From assembly GCF_003073045.1 (NCBI RefSeq), contig NC_037601.1:10961807-11025806 (forward strand): a DNA stretch of 64,000 nucleotides, written 5' to 3'. Source of the DNA: Pomacea canaliculata. Its lineage: Eukaryota; Mollusca; Gastropoda; Architaenioglossa; Ampullariidae. Shown in pieces: positions 15,501 to 27,200 of this stretch. Made by a program: the position numbers and the translations under genes. Every line of letters starts with the position of its first letter. Within the stretch, counting starts at the first letter, position 1. The notes under the pieces are model-generated. The model did no database searches and was not told the DNA's origin. It was given only the letters and a program-made list of their open reading frames with translations.

Positions 15501-18500
15501 CAGAAGCCGATCTTGTCTGGAATGTCTCTCTCTCTCTCTGTCTCTCTGTGTCTCTCTCACTTTCTTTCCTCATTGGGTTTTTTTACAAGGATTGACACCT
15601 TTTAACATTAAAAATAATATTACCACAATCTGACTTTTTATTCAACATGTCTGTGTCTAATTCAAGCAGCTATTACATATTTACAGTACAGCAGGAAAAA
15701 GACACAAAAAACATCAAAGAATCTTTGAACATTTAGAGCACGCCGACAAATGTGAACAAACAATACTGACAATGTTTATCAATGGAACATAAGCAACACG
15801 CAGACACTATATACCAAGTGTGTGGCAATGCGTGCAGTAACGATGGTGGCGCTGAACTGCGTGTACATGAAGTACGTCACCAAGATCCAGACTCTGCTGT
15901 CCAGCACCAAGATCGTGGCCCTGCTTATCATCATCATCGCCGGCTTCTACCAAATGGCGGTGGGTAAGTGCATGTCATCAGTGTGTCAACTATGGTGCTG
16001 GTGAGGGGACACGAGGTGTGTGGGGTGGGCTGGGGAGCACGGTGACAGGCTGTGGACATTAACACAGGTCGGGGATCACATGGATCCACTGTTTCTGGTC
16101 GCTGCCAGAAATGTTACCGGACATGTGCAGGGACACGTATATACAATGTGTATGTTGCTATGCTTACTGTTTACTGTATTTAACTGTGCTGTGTATGCAA
16201 TTTGCATAGTCATAGCTTGATATGTGCTGCTACATTATGTCTCTACAAATCGTGAATATATGTGTTTCCGTCTTATCTGAAATCTGTATCCATGTTAAAT
16301 TCTCCGTTGGCTTTGTCGATCAACGTGAATTATATGACTTATTTATTTATTATTTAAATCTTGTCAGATTTTCCTTATGTAAACAAATATTGTTGTAATG
16401 TAGTGTTTTTGACACAACACTTCTCAAGTAACTGACTCCGTAAATAGTGTTTATTTCCCAGGAAATACGGAGAATTTAGACGATCTATTCGAAGGAACTA
16501 CCCAGGAACCTGGCAAGTTTGCTGTAGCCATATTTTACTCCATATTTTCCTACGGCGGATGGTGGGTGATATGATTTATTACTTTTTATATTTAAAAGAG
16601 CTTTCGCAGAATAGTGTTCAGTCGCACATAGTCCTGACCAGGGAGCCAGCAGGAGGCAAGCATGCATGACAGAGAGTGCTGCGAGCGATCACCGCCAAGC
16701 ACTCGACCAGAACTCACACTCGAAACTGTGAGAACTCTAAACTACCGATTAGACGAAACTATGGGTACGGCCCGACCCTATTTTGTGCTGCTACTGTATC
16801 AGGTGATGAAAACACTAAGGTTATCAGTGACGACAGAAGCGATCCACAAACCGCAGCAACAGTTTAAAGTTTCTTACATATTGTATTAAAGGCTAGTTTA
16901 AACTTTACTCAGACTCATTAAGTTTTACTGAAAGCTTTCACTTTAGTCTCTTGGTCGAAACATTTTGCTCTACCGTTACACCTAACCTTTTTCCTAACCA
17001 TAAACTGTTTCTAAACTATCGAATTATCTGAAAGAACAGAATGACTGTCCAATGGTGTTATTATGCTTGTTAAATATATGCAAAATGTACAACAGCTGAA
17101 AAATCGAGTATGATAACATGATCGCAGTGCGCATTTCAAAAACACTATTTCAAACTGAAAGGTATATAATGCTGCTAGGTGTATATTCCTCCAGTGGAGT
17201 CTCCATACTATAGAGATGCAGAAATCATTAACGGGATCTCGATGCTGAAAGATTGTATTCGAGATATTGTGAGAATGTATGGTAGTTACCCTTTAATAAC
17301 ACATGGCGATTTTAATGCAGGAACAGCCAGTGAAAATGCATCCTTGGATGCTGAACCTATGAAAAGCTATTCGTATGTGAAGACGAGGTATATAAACTAT
17401 AGTCTGCAAAGTAATAACTTGTACAGTAAAGCCGGTCATGGTAAAGGCCAAACGCATTATGGTGAATGTGCGGTATAAACATTGTACTTATTTTTCGTAG
17501 GAATAACAAATCAGAAAACAAAGCGCACAACATGTTTTTGTCTACTTTTTTCAGGCAAGTGTTGACGTCACTTATGGAAGAAGTGAAAAACCCTGGAAGG
17601 TGAGTGACAAGCCGAAATGAACGACAGAAACGTGTCCTATCCTGACATCGTGAGAAAAGAGATCTTTTAGACTAATTGTTAATTAAAGTGATCATATCTG
17701 ATTGCACAGCTAAAATGCTGAGACATTGAAACAGGACGTGACCATTGGTGGATACAAGTTTTCTCCTATACAAAAACCCATCTCTTGTATTATAATGTAG
17801 TAAAGTACACTATCAACACATGTGCTATAACAATAGCACCACATGAAACCATCTCAGAGACATGAGTGGTTAGCTAGCACATTGCTGTCATATTTATAGA
17901 CAGTCGCACGAGTTATCTTCTTTCATTAGACTCCGTTTTTCAGACGAAGGGTGTGGGGGATTGAGGTGGATGTACTCGCACTCTCATATCACATTCCTTG
18001 TTTTTAGAGACCTGCCGCTTTCTGTGTACATAACATTCGTCATTGTCATCATCAAGTACATCCTCACAAACGTCGCCTACTACACCCTGATCACGCCCCA
18101 GGAACTTCTGCGTTCCAGCGCCATTGCTCTGGTGAGTATATCTGTAGTAGTCACGGATCATTATAATGTATACGTTATTATCTCCGAAACCTCTGTTGTA
18201 ATATATTCTGACGTTAAGCTGCTTGTGTCGTCTGCTTGGTTGAGACGATATGGTCGTGGATGGGCCAATTGGACAAGTGGTGGGACGATATGGTAGTAAA
18301 TGAACATGGTGTTGTTTGTTTTGACAAAATTAGTTATTAAGCTAATGTTGAATGAAAATAGGAGGATAAATGCTGCTAAGTAATTGAATAGACCTGCGGT
18401 AACTCTTGATTACACGAATTATTATCATCCGAAATGTTGTCAAATACACAGTTGCGAACCGTCGGTCTTGCCGCAAAGAACAGCATATGACTGGTCAAAG

Positions 18501-20375
18501 ACAGGAAACGATCTTGTCATGACTTCGTCTCTAGTGTGAAACCATGAAACAGGGTAGCAAATGGATACAATGCACCTTTCTTCTTTGTCACAACCAGATG
18601 TACATGGATCGCCTTTATCGGCCCGTGTCACCGCTGATATCAGTCCTTGTGGCCACCACTTCCATTGGCGCTTTGAACGCTTGCATCATGGGACACTCAC
18701 GGTGAGTGCTTCTCGTTGCTCTAGGTCTGCACATTACGTGAGTTTTCCTGGATACAAAGTAAAACCTCAGGGGAAAATGTCCCGAACATGCAAAATATCT
18801 CTTCCTTTAACAAAACAATAAAACTGAATTTAGCAAAGAGTGTTCGTGTTTGTATTCTCACCGCATGAGTTCCCGACATGAATATTAGCGCAGGAACTCT
18901 TGACTCGTACACTGAACACAATAACTGGGGTAAACTTTGTTCAAATTTCTTCTCAGGTGAATATTCTGTATTAATTTTGTCGATCTGAGAGATTGATATT
19001 ACTAGCCCGTGTTGATGTGCAGGCTGCTGTTTGCTGGTGCTAGAAATGGTCACATGCCGCTGTTGATGGGCATGATCCATCCCAAGTACCTCACGCCGTG
19101 GCCAGCAATTTTTGCTTTGGTAAATATGGCATGAACGCGTGTGTCTGTAGGAATCTGGAGTGCGCACGAATTACAGTACTTTAGGTATGTCGGATCCCAC
19201 TCCCTCTAAATTTACAAACAGCACCAAACACCGTAGAAAGTCTAAGCAGTCAGACATAGCGTGTACAATGTTGGCATCTGCCAAAACCGTCACCAAATGA
19301 AATCCATGTTTAGCGTATAGGAGCGTTACCACTTCCAATACCCCTTCCGTTACCCCTGCCTTTGTATGTTCATCTCTGTGATTATTCGTGCTTTCATTTT
19401 TTGACATGGTGGTGTTATTTGTTTAACAGCTTGTGTGGAGCTTAGTGATGCTGTACTCTGGCAGTGTGACAGACATGATGGAATTCATTTCTTTGTTTTC
19501 TTCAATCATGGGCATAGCAGTTGTCTGCTCACTACTATACCTGAGGTGGAAAAAGCCAAATGAAAAAAGACCCTACAAGGTTTCTGTTGTTCTTTAAAAG
19601 TATTATTGGTGACCTTGCATGTTCACATTTAGATGAAGAGATTATTTATTCAATTATAGATGCGTTAACTGAAGTCTGTTTAACAAAGCATTATTGGCTT
19701 AGTCAACAATAACAACAAAACACTTGTTCACCTGACAAGGACATCATTGGCAAGTTTTTTTTTAGTCATTCGATAACTAACTACTTTCAAGATTTGTTCC
19801 GTACAAGAGAGGTTTCGAGTCTGAACATGTTTGAATTGTGTGCTGCAGACGATGCTGTTTGTTCCTGTTGTGCAACTCATCATCAACTTGGCGGTGCTAG
19901 TGCTGGCTATTTACCAGAAGCCTCATCAGATGGGTATTGGCCTGTTGATCTTGTTTGCTGGCGTCCCTGTTTACTGGCTGGGCGTCCTCTGGCGCTCAAA
20001 GTCAAAGTGGTTCACATCTATGATGGGTCAGTATGTCCAACTTAAAATAGGAGTATGAGAAGACATGTACTACAGTTTTATGAATTATACATTTGTGTAG
20101 TCTTCTGATCACACTCCTCCGTAAGTTAAATTCAAGGTATCAGTCCAAGTTCCAACAATCATACATGGGTCGTGATTTTGTCGTAAAATTAAACAAAAGA
20201 AAACAACAGCAGCAACAACAACAGACAAGTGATCTCTAATCATTGAAGTTCTATTTCTCAGACCTTAATATCTTGAGTACAGCAGTCCCTGTATTTAAAA
20301 TAATCATTTCTTACTTTTGCAGAGGGTATTACAGTGCTGATACAGAAGGCACTTCTTCTGGCAAAGTCACAGTGA
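12583..20375 (+). CDS. SLC7-type amino-acid transporter light chain, copy B (12 exons, about 535 aa)
   Basis: Member of the SLC7 light-chain (LAT/HAT) family of 12-TM exchangers. Exons: 12583-12737, 14274-14479, 15017-15286, 15838-15963, 16462-16561, 17555-17599, 18008-18131, 18598-18701, 19023-19119, 19430-19579, 19849-20026, 20323-20375. They total 1,608 bp and stay in phase to TGA. Recognisable blocks: SINLLHCTAIMVA (TM1), ALCFAELGTMLPKAGG (TM2), ALYIVKPAFPECQPEQ with the Cys that disulphide-links to an SLC3 heavy chain, FSYGGWQVL (TM6), MEEVKNPGRDLPLSVY, GARNGHMPLLMGMIHPKYLT, LFAGVPVYWLGVLW (TM12). Length is normal for the family. The TM1 motif Gly-Ser-Gly reads His-Ser-Ser (GHSSVFISP). 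Exon 1 (starts MEKTKRGV, 51 codons plus 2 bases) was assigned by phase and its GT donor and is not homologous to copy C exon 1. Intron 5 contains a LINE fragment. Substrate unknown. Confidence 0.88.
13040..13150. mobile_element. Possible DNA-transposon end in intron 1 of copy B
   Basis: The stretch CAGGGCCGTGCTTAGGGGC followed by repeated GGGGCCCC/GGGCCCC and GCTTTTAAT units resembles termini of hAT-type non-autonomous elements. No matching right end was found, so this is a weak call. Confidence 0.3.
14532..14724 (+). promoter_or_regulatory. Cluster of five perfect CRE palindromes in intron 2 of copy B
   Basis: TGACGTCA occurs at 14532-14539, 14574-14581, 14616-14623, 14677-14684 and 14717-14724. 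This is the full CREB/ATF octamer. Two of the copies come from the 42-bp tandem repeat; the others do not. Enhancer function is inferred. Confidence 0.6.
14552..14662 (+). repeat. 42-bp tandem repeat, about 2.6 copies
   Basis: A unit beginning CTGACACTACACTGTTGTGA starts at 14552, 14594 and 14636 with almost no change. It lies in intron 2 of copy B. The matching place in copy C has a diverged, non-repeated version. Confidence 0.9.
17160..17365 (+). mobile_element. LINE endonuclease fragment inside intron 5 of copy B
   Basis: The plus strand reads VYIPPVESPYYRDAEIINGI and YGSYPLITHGDFNAGTA. This is the apurinic-endonuclease block (GDFNART) of non-LTR retrotransposons. Intron 5 is about 993 bp here but only about 250-270 bp in copies A and C, so roughly 16,600-17,365 is an insertion specific to copy B. 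The 5' part of the insertion (16,600-17,160) is not recognised. Confidence 0.75.
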
Positions 20376-20539
20376 ATGACAGAACAAGGACTTCTGACAT
20401 AAGCTGCTAATGTATAAAAAAAATTGTATAAAGACATTAAAACCTTTTTCAATGTCTCGTATAATCAACTCTAAATGACTGTGATGGCCCATCTGTATAC
20501 TGGTTGAGAGTCAATACTAGTATTTACACTTCATTTAGC

Positions 20540-21045
<506 letters not shown>

Positions 21046-21171
21046 TCCTTCATCGTTAAATAATCTTCTTTATGCCCTCGAATTTGTCTGTTTTAGTTGA
21101 GCAGTGAGCCATGACTGAACGACTTAACTTCTTGGTCTGAAGTGAACTGACCCCTGAACAGGTGAAAGTTT

Positions 21172-21860
21172 GACAATGACAATGACAATGACAATTCTTT
21201 ATTAACGAGTGGTAAAATAAGCAACTGAGCGCTTTTTTCCACTTAGCCCTCGCCCTTTTCAGGGAAGGAAATTAACTATATAAATGAATTAATTAAGCAT
21301 TAAATATAAAAAGGTAATAAGCACAGAGAAGGGTGGATATGTACAAGGTGATGGTTAAAGAAGAGATTAGCATATATTCACAAGGTCACCTGGAGTTGGT
21401 AGGAATTAGAGGGCTTATCTATATATCTTGAACGTATTGAGATAGATGGCGTCGAAAGCAGGTCAGGGAGTGCAATTGTTTGAGATGGAGAGGGAGGCTG
21501 TTCCATAGCGCACTCCCTGAAAATTGCAGACTTGATTTGAAGAGGTCTAGTCTAGGAAAGGGGATATTCAGTTTTGGGAAGGTTCTAGAGTTATTGGAGG
21601 AAAATAGTAGAGAGAGTCTGGGCGATAATTTACCCGTCAGTATTTTATACATGAAAATGCATTTGTTAAATTTGAGTCTGTTTTTAAGAGGAAGGACGCC
21701 TAGAGAGGTGAAGTCACGTGGGTCTAATTTCGGTTTTAGCAGGACGGCTTTGATTGCTCGCCTCTGAACACTAGCTAGAGGTTTCATGGAGGATCCACTA
21801 GCGGAGTCCCAGAGATGGGGATTATAAAGAGGGATGAGATGGGGACTATACTACCCAGCC
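21172..21860 (-). mobile_element. 5'-truncated CR1/L2-like LINE with GACAAT tail
   Basis: The minus-strand frame 21787-21419 encodes MKPLASVQRRAIKAV, PLKNRLKFNKCIFMYKIL and SALWNSLPLHLKQLHSLTCF, the conserved C-terminal tail of CR1/L2-type ORF2. The element ends in a short simple repeat (GACAAT units on the plus strand, 21,172-21,198), as such LINEs do. RT and endonuclease are missing. Confidence 0.82.
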
Positions 21861-22134
21861 AAACAATGACCGCAACCTATCGCTGCTCCTGTCACCAAAA
21901 CACTATCGTCATATTGTTGTCAGCGTCTTTTTAGATAATGCGCAGCAAGACCATAAAACTTTCTTCGCATCCACATCAGCCCCTTACACACCATTGAGTA
22001 CTGTAAGCGTACTTAAAACTTTTTGGCTTTTTTTTTTTTTTTTTTTTTTGCTTGTGGAATTTCTCCTTATTTTCACTGATTTCACATCTCTTCAATGAGC
22101 ACCACTCTCAAAAACAACCCTGGTCGTATCCCTC

Positions 22135-22240
22135 TGCAGATTGAGGCTCCGTTGGCGCAAATATGTGCCTGTCACCAAAACAGTGAAGTTTGGCTATCCA
22201 GGGTTCAGATTTCGCCTCAGGCACGCTGGTTTTTGTTTGT
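22135..22240 (+). mobile_element. tRNA-headed SINE copy, followed by a GTTT run
   Basis: CTCCGTTGGCGCAAATATG and GCCTGTCACCAAAACAGTGA match the head of the SINE at 2,294-2,605. A B-box-like GGTTCAGATTTC follows. A (GTTT)n microsatellite runs from about 22,231 to 22,270. No target duplication was found. Confidence 0.7.
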
Positions 22241-22869
22241 TTGTTTGTTTGTTTGTTTATTTGTTTGTATGTTTTTATTTTTGCAGGTGGCTGCTTTGCC
22301 GTGACATAGCCGTAGTTACTGGCTCCACGTAAAACGTGAATCCCCCACCCTTGAAGATTAATGTAACTCGTAATCGTGTCTGTATATTGTCCTCCTCTCC
22401 TAACACGTACCCCCACACACCCTTGTTCTCTACGTCTTGATGACTGTCCATTTTGTGTATACTCCACTGAGGATGAAACCCACTTTTTGTTTCACTGACT
22501 ACAGTACAATAATATTCGCCCTAGCTTCCTTCAAAATGTTTCACCAACATGAAAACAAAGTGCTTATTGAAATTCTGACATGTCAAAATGTAAACAATAT
22601 CAAGCAATTAGCTTGGTTTCTATTCAAGTGTTTCAGTTTAAGAAAGGATAAAATAACTGCTAAGATTTGAAACATATGTCACCATGTAACTCTTTTAGAA
22701 TCCCAATGTAAAGCTGCCTCAGGTGTACAGATATATGTGTATATGAATGTTCATGCGTACACCCAAATGAGAGCATGTAAATGTGTGAATGTGGGGAAGC
22801 GAGGTTCACCCTGTGATATTCTCAGTAATGATCAGATGTGAATAAAGAGTTCGAGTTCTCTACGTCTTC

Positions 22870-23035
22870 CCCCTTTTGTTTTTCGTACTTTGTCAGAACT
22901 CTTGTTCATTCTTTCGTTCCTTCGTACACTGTCCGTGCGCTGTTTTTGTCACAAGAACCGAGACACGCACCTTTACCAGCTTGATTCCGAGCTGTATAAA
23001 TCGCATGTTTGTTTGTTGTTAATAAAATGTTACCC
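22870..23035 (+). repeat. Second copy of the copy B promoter block
   Basis: About 165 bp closely matching 12,346-12,500, including GAGCTGTATAAATCGC. It lies 1.2 kb upstream of copy C exon 1. No equivalent of copy B exon 1 (MEKTKRG) follows it, so copy C appears to have lost or replaced that exon. Confidence 0.8.
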
Positions 23036-23901
23036 TTTACTTAGTTTTAAACGCTCTTTTTGTGGTCTCAAAGCCATGCTGTACACACACCACCGCAAAC
23101 CAGCGCCCAGCCATGATAACGAACATGACGTCATCAGGTGTGTGGGCGTACCTGTACCTGCACATGCCCTCATGCCGGATGTTGACAGCAATCCTCACTC
23201 AGGGCTACAGGATAGACTACTGGGGCTGAGAGGGAATAATGACATGGCTAAAACTTCGAAAAACAGGACAATGGGGGAAAGAGGATATGACCGTCACTAC
23301 TGTATACAATGATTCAAAGCAGCACAATGCTCATGTTCAGAAATAAAGACCGACACACAAAGAGTAAAATTTTGCATTTCACATAGTCACAAACTAATAC
23401 TGAATTCAGTTCTCTAACTACTGTTGATCATTATTCCATCGCACGGCAGAAAAAAATGACTTAAATAGGTATCATCACATGTGATCATATATTATGAATG
23501 AGTTATACAAACAGATATTATAAATTGTTATATATGTATATAATTAGTGTGTGTTATGTAAATAGTTATCATTATTGGCGATATTTTTTATAATTTTATG
23601 TAAACAGGTATCGATAATGATATATATAGTGTCGAGAAGTTACTGTCGAGGCAGAAAACTATACAGAAACTATTTCAATTTCTTTGTGAACTTCGAGTGA
23701 TCATTGGTTAACGTACTTTTTTCTACTGAGTTATTTATAATCGTTTCATAGTCCGTGTATGTATGATAAGTGAGCGGTCGCAGGCGCGAGTCTCTTAACC
23801 GTCAGGAAGGTAGGTGGCCAATGGGTTCCTTGCTTGAAATTGGAATTCCCGAGAAGCAAGGTTGACCGATACGGAAGCACGCGTGTATCCGGCTAACGCC
23901 G

Positions 23902-23910
23902 TATAAAAGG
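23902..23910 (+). promoter_or_regulatory. TATA box of transporter copy C
   Basis: TATAAAAGG in a GC-rich setting, 333 bp upstream of the copy C ATG. This is a near-consensus TATA box and would place initiation near 23,930. No related sequence is seen upstream of copy B. Confidence 0.6.
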
Positions 23911-24234
23911 CGGGCTGAGGGACTGGACAGCTTCTTCAACATCCGTCTAGGTCCTACACACATAAAATACTAGTCGTGTGATAGAACTAGTCATCTTACA
24001 TTTAGACATCTGAAGAATCACAACAGGGTCATGTGTAGAATTTCTTAACTTTCTTGAGGCTGTAAATCAAATGAAGCAAAAGAGATCGTCATATTTTGGG
24101 CTTCTTCGTGCAAATGTTTACTCACATCGTTCCAACACTTGCTGAAGGTGTAAGCATTTAATATTTATTTACTTTTCTCCCCGAACACCTTACCGTATTA
24201 TTTATTGTTTCGAGATTTGCGGAAGTGGTGAACA

Positions 24235-27200
24235 ATGTCGAGACGAAAAGGAGCTATTCTAGTGACCCCCGGGGTACAGGGTGTGTATCGTCCTCGAGAT
24301 GTGCAGCCCTTGGGTACCGACGTGCCGCAGGACCAGGCGGTCGGCGTGGAGAATGCAGCTTTTGAGGCAGAAATCCCTAATGGTGATCCACATGCAGTGG
24401 TACAGTCTACGGATACAGACAGTAACAGTTCTGGATTTGCGTCCATTGAAGATAATTCAGCGACCCCTTCATCCCGGGGGAATGGAGGCGACACCAACAG
24501 GTAACTGCTACCAGCTATTTTTATTAAGTTTACGAAGAAAATATTGGAAATATTTTGACATATCAATATAATATATATATAAATCTTAAATCATGGATGA
24601 CGACACCTGAACAAAGACTGTTGTCTAAGGTTGTAGATGAGCGTAGAAGCTTAGTGTCCTTTCGGATGGACCACAATTTTTGTTGGTAATAATACGATTC
24701 CCTGGTGATTATTGCAAGTTCCTGGCTTCCGCTATAGACTGTACAGATTATTTCTAATGCAACAGTGCAACCACGAACTTCTATTCCTGGATTGCTTGCA
24801 GACAATTTTTTCCAGTAAGTACTAGAACGAGGCTGGTGTATACAAAGCTTCCGGTTTAGTCACATTTATTGTTTAGGCTCGCCGAGACTAAAAGAGGAGA
24901 ACTTTGCAAGAGGCTAAGTGTTGGGCTCGACAGACACCAGTTCACCTATACAGGTCCGTGCGACAGTGACTGATAATGATTACTTTTCTACAGTCTGATA
25001 GCGATTGGTAATTTTTCGGGATTTCTGTTATTTTTCTGAGGACAGCAGTTTGTGTGGAGACGTTTAGAGACTGACAGCCCGGTATAATAGTATAACTTGA
25101 TAATCGTATCAATTATTTCTATAGAGACAGCAGGGTGTAGTAACCTAAAGTTACAATTGTTAATATGTTTCCAAGGAACAGCGTGGTGTTTGTGACAAAT
25201 GGTGTTAATAATGACAATTATTTTAATTAATGACAACAAATGATATGCTCAGATATTGTCAGTTTTTATTTTTACAGAGAGAAAGATAGTTGATGGTAAA
25301 AATTTCTTTTAAGGTCCTAAAGTTGTTACTTATAACAGTCACGAATCATTAAGAATAAGTTGTATTATACACAATAACGATATGCACATTATAGAAATTA
25401 CAGAACAAATAAATAATGAAGTAGATTGGTATAGCTATATTGGTATATTGGTATAGCTTATCAAGTGTAGATTCAATTCGCTCTACATTAATGACTGATG
25501 ATGTTAAGAGGGCCAGCATTTGTTTCTTTAAACAGCAGAATGTTTGTGACTGATAATAATAATAATGTTGACGCATATAATTATTTTTCTAGAGACATCA
25601 AGGTGGTGGAAGTGGTGCCGGTGAAACCCGATGCAGGAAAAGGTACAGCTGACGTGCAGCTGAAGAAGTCCATCAACCTTCTGCACTGCACCGCCATTAT
25701 GGTAGCCGTCACAGGCCACTCCTCCGTCTTCATCTCGCCTGCCGCCATTTTAGGCCTCGCTGGATCCGTCGGTGCCTCCCTGGTTGTGTGGCTTGTAGGT
25801 GAGTTATCCTCCCATACAGCCGACACTTTGCTACAGCAATCACCACACTGCCGTTAGCTGACGTCACACTACCGAGCACCAGACAGCAGTGATGTAAGCT
25901 GACTTCACACCACCGCACACCCAACACCACACTATGGTAAGCGGACGTCACATTAAAGTTGACATCAGACTTCTGACTGTGACACTGCACCTGACGTCAC
26001 TATCAACAGCTGACAACACTACAATCGAAGATCCTCTTTGGTACACGGCACGAGGAAGCTGATAACCTAGTGGTCAGATAACCGCACCTGTATGCGCGCC
26101 AGAGCTTGTTACCCTTGTGACGCAGGGTACTTCCCCAGTTGAACCACCTACAGGATGGGTGCCTGACTGTGTTATCTCTTTTTTCACTGACATGCAAAGA
26201 ATTGAATATTAGACAGTGAACTCGTTTACAGCTCGTATAACACACTGGCTGTAGATCGTGCGTTGGGAGTAAGGAGGCAAACACGCATGAAGGATTTTGT
26301 TTGATAAACATATAGACACATAGACATGATGCACTTGTACTTTGTGGCTGCACTTTGCCTGACGTCCTTTCACAGTCTTCATGTCTACAGACCTATGTTG
26401 ACCCCTCCCTGCCCCGTGCTTTGTGATGTAAGATAGCTCGTTCATTTTGTTTGAAAAACAAAACGTACACATTTTTTTCGCGACACACATCATGCGTTTT
26501 CTTTGAACTGGAAAATTTAGCTTATCAACTATACTTCGCTGCCGCAAGTTTATTAATATATATTAAATACCTCCTCGTTTTGGAAGAACAGTGACTATAA
26601 GACTCGTGCGACTAAGAGACTGCGAGTTTATGACTTTATATGAAAAGCAGTATTTAACGCACACAAACCAGCAGTTATCAATTATCATTATTCAGAAATC
26701 AGTATTTACTGTGTACGTGCTTTTTTTCTTACGTGTACACACACAGAGGGAAGGAGAAGGGATACGTCATTGGTTAAACATGTTTACACTTTTGGTTTAA
26801 CACGACAAACTCTCCCGCAATAAAAAGAGTTGCTTTGTTTTTGCTCAGTCATTGCGGATGTAGTGACAGAAACTCCGTGTGACGTCAGTTCGTGGTACAG
26901 CGAGGGTGTAGCAGCCGGATATCGCCTGTAGCCTCGACCACTTGTTTGCTGTAACAGTCATGTTCTGGGATAGTGTAGTCCGTCCTTTTCTCTGCCGATT
27001 ACACCCGATCTCTTATCTACCTATAAGGCCTACCCACAGGCCTTTGTGTGTGTGTGTTATCTTGAGGTTATCAAGAGGCATCATGACACATTTGCTGATT
27101 TATGATCAATCGTATTATACTTAAACAAAACTTATAAAGTGCAAAAAATAGCTTTAAGGTGGCATACGGTTCGATCAGATGACAACTGTTGTTAATGATA

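Noticed and set aside
17940..18161. Minus-strand frames opposite transporter exons 7 and 9, present in both copies
   Set aside because: They lie across coding exons on the other strand and are conserved only because the exons are.
21480..21767. 95-codon plus-strand frame
   Set aside because: Antisense of the CR1/L2-like LINE tail.
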